This document shows, piece after piece, positions 61,419-64,000 of a stretch of DNA of 64,000 nucleotides. The DNA is from Hydrogenophaga crocea (GTDB lineage: Bacteria; Pseudomonadota; Gammaproteobacteria; Burkholderiales; Burkholderiaceae_C), in NCBI RefSeq assembly GCF_011388215.1, contig NZ_CP049989.1:3658001-3722000 (forward strand), read 5' to 3'. Position numbers and translations under genes: made by a program. Each line of letters starts with the position of its first letter. Position 1 is the first letter of the stretch. The notes under the pieces are model-generated. The model was not told the origin of the DNA. It made no database searches and saw nothing but the letters and a program-made list of their open reading frames with translations.

Positions 61419-62335
61419 TGGTCACCAAAAAACCCAAGGGCCTGGGCCGCGGCCTCGAAGCCCTGCTCGGCCCCAAGGTCGACGACACGCCCGCGGGCAC
61501 CGAGGCCCAGGCCGGCGCGCCGTCCACGCTGCCGCTCGACCAGCTCGTGGCCGGCCAGTACCAGCCGCGCACGCGCATGGACGAGGGTGCGCTTTACGAA
61601 CTGGCCGAGAGCATCAAGGCCCAGGGCATCATGCAACCGATCCTGGTGCGCAAGCTCGCGAGCGGCCCGAACGCGGGCAAGCACGAGATCATCGCGGGCG
61701 AGCGGCGCTTCCGCGCCTCGAAGCTCGCGGGCCTCAGCGAGGTGCCGGTGCTGGTGCGCGAGGTGCCCGACGAGTCGGCCGCGGCGATGGCGCTGATCGA
61801 GAACATCCAGCGCGAAGACCTCAACCCGCTCGAAGAGGCGCACGGCCTGCAGCGCTTGGTGAAAGAGTTTGGGCTCACTCACGAGCAGGCGGCCCAGGCC
61901 GTGGGCCGTTCGCGCAGCGCGGCCAGCAACCTGCTGCGCCTGCTGCAGCTCGCCGAGCCGGTGCAGACCATGCTCATGGCCGGCGACCTCGACATGGGCC
62001 ACGCGCGCGCCCTGCTGCCGCTGGACAAGGCCACGCAGATCACGGCGGCGAATCAGATCGCGACCAAGCAGTACTCGGTGCGCGAGGCCGAGAACCTGGT
62101 GAAGAAGCTCGCCGCCGAGTTCGCGCTCGCGCCGCAGAAGCCGCGCAAGGAAAAGTCGCGCGACATCCGGCGCGTGGAAGAGGAGCTGGCCGACCTGCTG
62201 ACCGCCGAGGTCGAGGTGCGCGTGAAAAAGCGCGTGAAGCGCCACGGCCGCGTGGAAGAGATGGGCGAGCTGGCGATCCAGTTCGGCTCGCTGGAAGCCT
62301 TGAACGGCATCATCGAGCGGCTGAGGAACAGCTGA
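61418..62335 (+). CDS. parB: Chromosome partitioning CTPase/DNA-binding protein ParB (Spo0J)
   Basis: ParB binds parS and spreads as a CTP-dependent clamp. The 305-residue protein has the N-terminal Arg-rich ParA-contact (KGLGRGLEALLG), the CTP-binding motifs YQPRTRMD and GERRFRASKLAG, ENIQREDLNPLEEA, a helix-turn-helix (LTHEQAAQAVGRSRSAASNLL), and a C-terminal dimerisation region. It shares one base with the hydrolase stop (TGATG), so it is coupled. Four parS sites lie within 3.3 kb upstream. Confidence 0.96.
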   Translation: MVTKKPKGLGRGLEALLGPKVDDTPAGTEAQAGAPSTLPLDQLVAGQYQPRTRMDEGALYELAESIKAQGIMQPILVRKLASGPNAGKHEIIAGERRFRASKLAGLSEVPVLVREVPDESAAAMALIENIQREDLNPLEEAHGLQRLVKEFGLTHEQAAQAVGRSRSAASNLLRLLQLAEPVQTMLMAGDLDMGHARALLPLDKATQITAANQIATKQYSVREAENLVKKLAAEFALAPQKPRKEKSRDIRRVEEELADLLTAEVEVRVKKRVKRHGRVEEMGELAIQFGSLEALNGIIERLRNS

Positions 62336-62351
62336 GCGCCCACCGCGCTTC

Positions 62352-62376
62352 GGGCGCCCCCCGGCCGGGGGCGCCC
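62352..62376. terminator. Perfect GC hairpin between convergent parB and FAD-oxidase genes
   Basis: The arms GGGCGCCCCC and GGGGGCGCCC (10 bp) with a 5-base loop lie between two converging stop codons. Like the hairpin after ndh it has no U-tract. It is a likely bidirectional transcription barrier. Confidence 0.5.
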
Positions 62377-62378
62377 GC

Positions 62379-63803
62379 TCAGAGCGCGAAGATCTTGCCC
62401 GGGTTGAGGATGTTGTCCGGGTCGAGCGCGCGCTTGATGGTGCGCATCATCTCCACCGCGCCCGCGCCGGCTTCGTCGAGCAGGAAGCCCATCTTGTGCA
62501 GGCCCACGCCGTGTTCGCCGGTGCAGGTGCCTTCGAGGCGCAGCGCGCGGGCCACGAGCTTGACGTTGAGCGCCTCGGCGATGCGGCGTTCTTCGGCGCT
62601 GTCGGGGTCGATCAGGTAGCCGAAGTGGAAGTTGCCGTCGCCCACGTGCCCCACGAGGAAGTAGGGCAGGCCGGCGGCGTCGGCCTCGGCCACGGAATCG
62701 AGCAGGCAGTCGGCCAGGCGGCTGATGGGCACGCAGGTGTCGGTGCTCACGGCGCGGCAGCCGGGCTTGCTCTGGATGGCCGCGAAATAGGCGTTGTGCC
62801 GCGCGGTCCACAGGCGCGTGCGCTCCTCGGGTGTGGTGGCCCATTCGAAGGCGTTGCCACCGAACTCGCTGGCGATCTCCTGCACCGTCTCGGCCTGCTC
62901 CTGCACGCTGGCGGGCGAGCCGTGGAATTCCATCAGCAGCATGTGCTCTTCGCGCAGGCCGAGCTTGCTGTGGGCGTTGACCATGCGCACGGTGTTGGCG
63001 TCGATCAGCTCGCAGCGCGCGATCGGCACGCCAAGCTGGATCACCTGGATCACCGTGCGCACCGCGGCCTCGATCGTGGGGAAGGAGCAGATGGCGGCCG
63101 AAATCGCCTCGGGCAGCGGGTAGAGCTTGAGCGTGACTTCGGTGATCACGCCCAGCGTGCCCTCGCTGCCCACCATCAGGCGTGTGAGGTCGTAGCCCGC
63201 GCTGCTTTTCTTGGCGCGCGTGCCGGTGCGCAGCACCTCGCCGCGGGCCGTGACCACCTCGAGCGCGAGCACGTTTTCGCGCATGGTGCCGTAGCGCACG
63301 GCGTTGGTGCCGCTGGCGCGCGTGGCCGTCATGCCGCCAATGGAGGCGTCGGCCCCCGGGTCGATGGGGAAGAACAGGCCTTCGCTCTTCACGGCCTCGT
63401 TGAGCGCCTTGCGCGTCACGCCCGGCTGCACCGTCACGGTGAGGTCTTCGGCGTTGATGGACAGCACCTTGTCCATGCGGCCCACGTCGATGCTGATGCC
63501 GCCCTGCACCGCGAGCAGGTGGCCTTCGAGCGAGGACCCCACACCGAAGGGGATCACGGGCACCTTGTGCTGTGCGCACAGGGCCACGGCATCGGCCACA
63601 TCCTGCGTGGACTGCGCGAACACCACGGCGGCCGGCGGCGGCACGGTGAAGGTCGACTCGTCGCGGCCGTGCTGCTCGCGCACCGCCAGCGCGGTGGAAC
63701 ACTGGGCGCCGAAGCGCGCCTGCAGCGCGGCGATGAAGTCGGCGGGCACCTCGCGCTGCGCCACCGTGGGCAGCAGGTGGGTGATGTCGGTGGGGGCGTT
63801 CAT
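62379..63803 (-). CDS. FAD-binding oxidase, D-lactate/glycolate dehydrogenase type
   Basis: This 474-residue flavoprotein is of the GlcD/DLD type. The PP-loop of the FAD domain is seen in VPVIPFGVGSSLEGHLLAV, then DPGADASIGGMTATRASGT, and MVGSEGTLGVITEVTLKLYP. The C-terminal oxidase domain ends VGHVGDGNFHFGYL and GTCTGEHGVGLHKMGFL, with metal or substrate His residues, then LDPDNILNPGKIFAL. It would oxidise a 2-hydroxy acid such as D-lactate and pass electrons to the respiratory chain. It converges on parB and stands alone. Confidence 0.9.
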   Translation of the reverse strand: MNAPTDITHLLPTVAQREVPADFIAALQARFGAQCSTALAVREQHGRDESTFTVPPPAAVVFAQSTQDVADAVALCAQHKVPVIPFGVGSSLEGHLLAVQGGISIDVGRMDKVLSINAEDLTVTVQPGVTRKALNEAVKSEGLFFPIDPGADASIGGMTATRASGTNAVRYGTMRENVLALEVVTARGEVLRTGTRAKKSSAGYDLTRLMVGSEGTLGVITEVTLKLYPLPEAISAAICSFPTIEAAVRTVIQVIQLGVPIARCELIDANTVRMVNAHSKLGLREEHMLLMEFHGSPASVQEQAETVQEIASEFGGNAFEWATTPEERTRLWTARHNAYFAAIQSKPGCRAVSTDTCVPISRLADCLLDSVAEADAAGLPYFLVGHVGDGNFHFGYLIDPDSAEERRIAEALNVKLVARALRLEGTCTGEHGVGLHKMGFLLDEAGAGAVEMMRTIKRALDPDNILNPGKIFAL

Positions 63804-63877
63804 GGGCGGTCTCCGGCGCGTGTTCTGCAGAACGCGGCAGTTTACGCCCGGGCCTGGCCGCTGCGCTCAGCGCGGGG

Positions 63878-64000
63878 TCATGGGCGCGGCAGGCGCGCCG
63901 TGAGCGGCGGCAGGCTGCCCGTGGCCGCCGACGGGGCCGACTGCGTGCTGGCGCCGCTGCTGGCGTGGCGCGAGGGCAGGGTGTTGTGGGCCGCGGTGAG
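63878..64000 (-). CDS. C-terminal end of an unidentified protein at the right edge
   Basis: A minus-strand frame is open for 40 codons from the window edge to a TGA at 63878-63880. Its translation is low in complexity, rich in Ser, Ala, Thr and Pro (SSGASTQSAPSAATG), like a disordered tail. A plus-strand frame over the same bases, from GTG 63901, is also open, so the coding strand is not certain. No function can be given. Confidence 0.3.
   Translation of the reverse strand, partial: LTAAHNTLPSRHASSGASTQSAPSAATGSLPPLTARLPRP

Overview
The window is a very GC-rich, gene-dense stretch of bacterial chromosome with no rRNA, tRNA, insertion sequence, prophage or CRISPR array that I can see. The gene content points to a betaproteobacterium of the order Burkholderiales, probably Comamonadaceae: mnmG-rsmG-parA-hydrolase-parB with parS sites, minCDE, a second-type infA, a LivM-LivG fusion beside a feruloyl-CoA-synthase-like ligase, and CueR-type copper genes. 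The genus cannot be fixed from sequence alone. The mnmG/rsmG/parAB block with four parS sites suggests that the right end lies near the chromosome origin.

Layout. 1-6.1 kb: a fragment of a DUF3892-like gene, then a type I restriction-modification locus (half-size S protein, HsdM, HsdS, HsdR) whose HsdR seems to have lost its nuclease active site. 6.1-11.3 kb: a flavin reductase/VOC pair divergent from a LysR regulator, pncB, a conserved unknown and a type II NADH dehydrogenase. 11.4-21.6 kb: a seven-gene minus-strand operon (CoA ligase, thiolase, Liv-type ABC importer, acyl-CoA dehydrogenase) divergent from a TetR regulator, with two related palindromic operators in the gap. 21.6-25.2 kb: a LysE exporter, an exported unknown, infA and minCDE. 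25.5-29.9 kb: a copper cluster (His-rich Spy-like protein, CueR, CopZ, CopA) and a hemerythrin-like protein behind an FNR-type box. 29.9-36.7 kb: an aminotransferase, an MFS permease, a lipoprotein and a two-component system.

36.9-54.7 kb is a polyamine island. It has a ureohydrolase (agmatinase type), a PuuB-like oxidase, a MocR regulator, PuuD, PuuA, a putrescine aminotransferase, the PotFGHI importer, a small outer-membrane protein, PuuC, GabT, a second glutamine-synthetase-like ligase and a kinase-like protein. Together these can import putrescine or make it from agmatine, then degrade it by the gamma-glutamyl route and by direct transamination to GABA and succinate semialdehyde.

54.7-64 kb: a class II aldolase, a DUF2892 protein, a cysteine-cluster protein and an FMN reductase on the minus strand; then mnmG, rsmG, a LysE exporter, parA, an alpha/beta hydrolase and parB; then an FAD-linked oxidase and the edge of one further gene. 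A recurring feature across the window is a -10-like hexamer ending 6-8 nt before a start codon that has no Shine-Dalgarno sequence, at eight unrelated genes, which suggests frequent leaderless transcripts.
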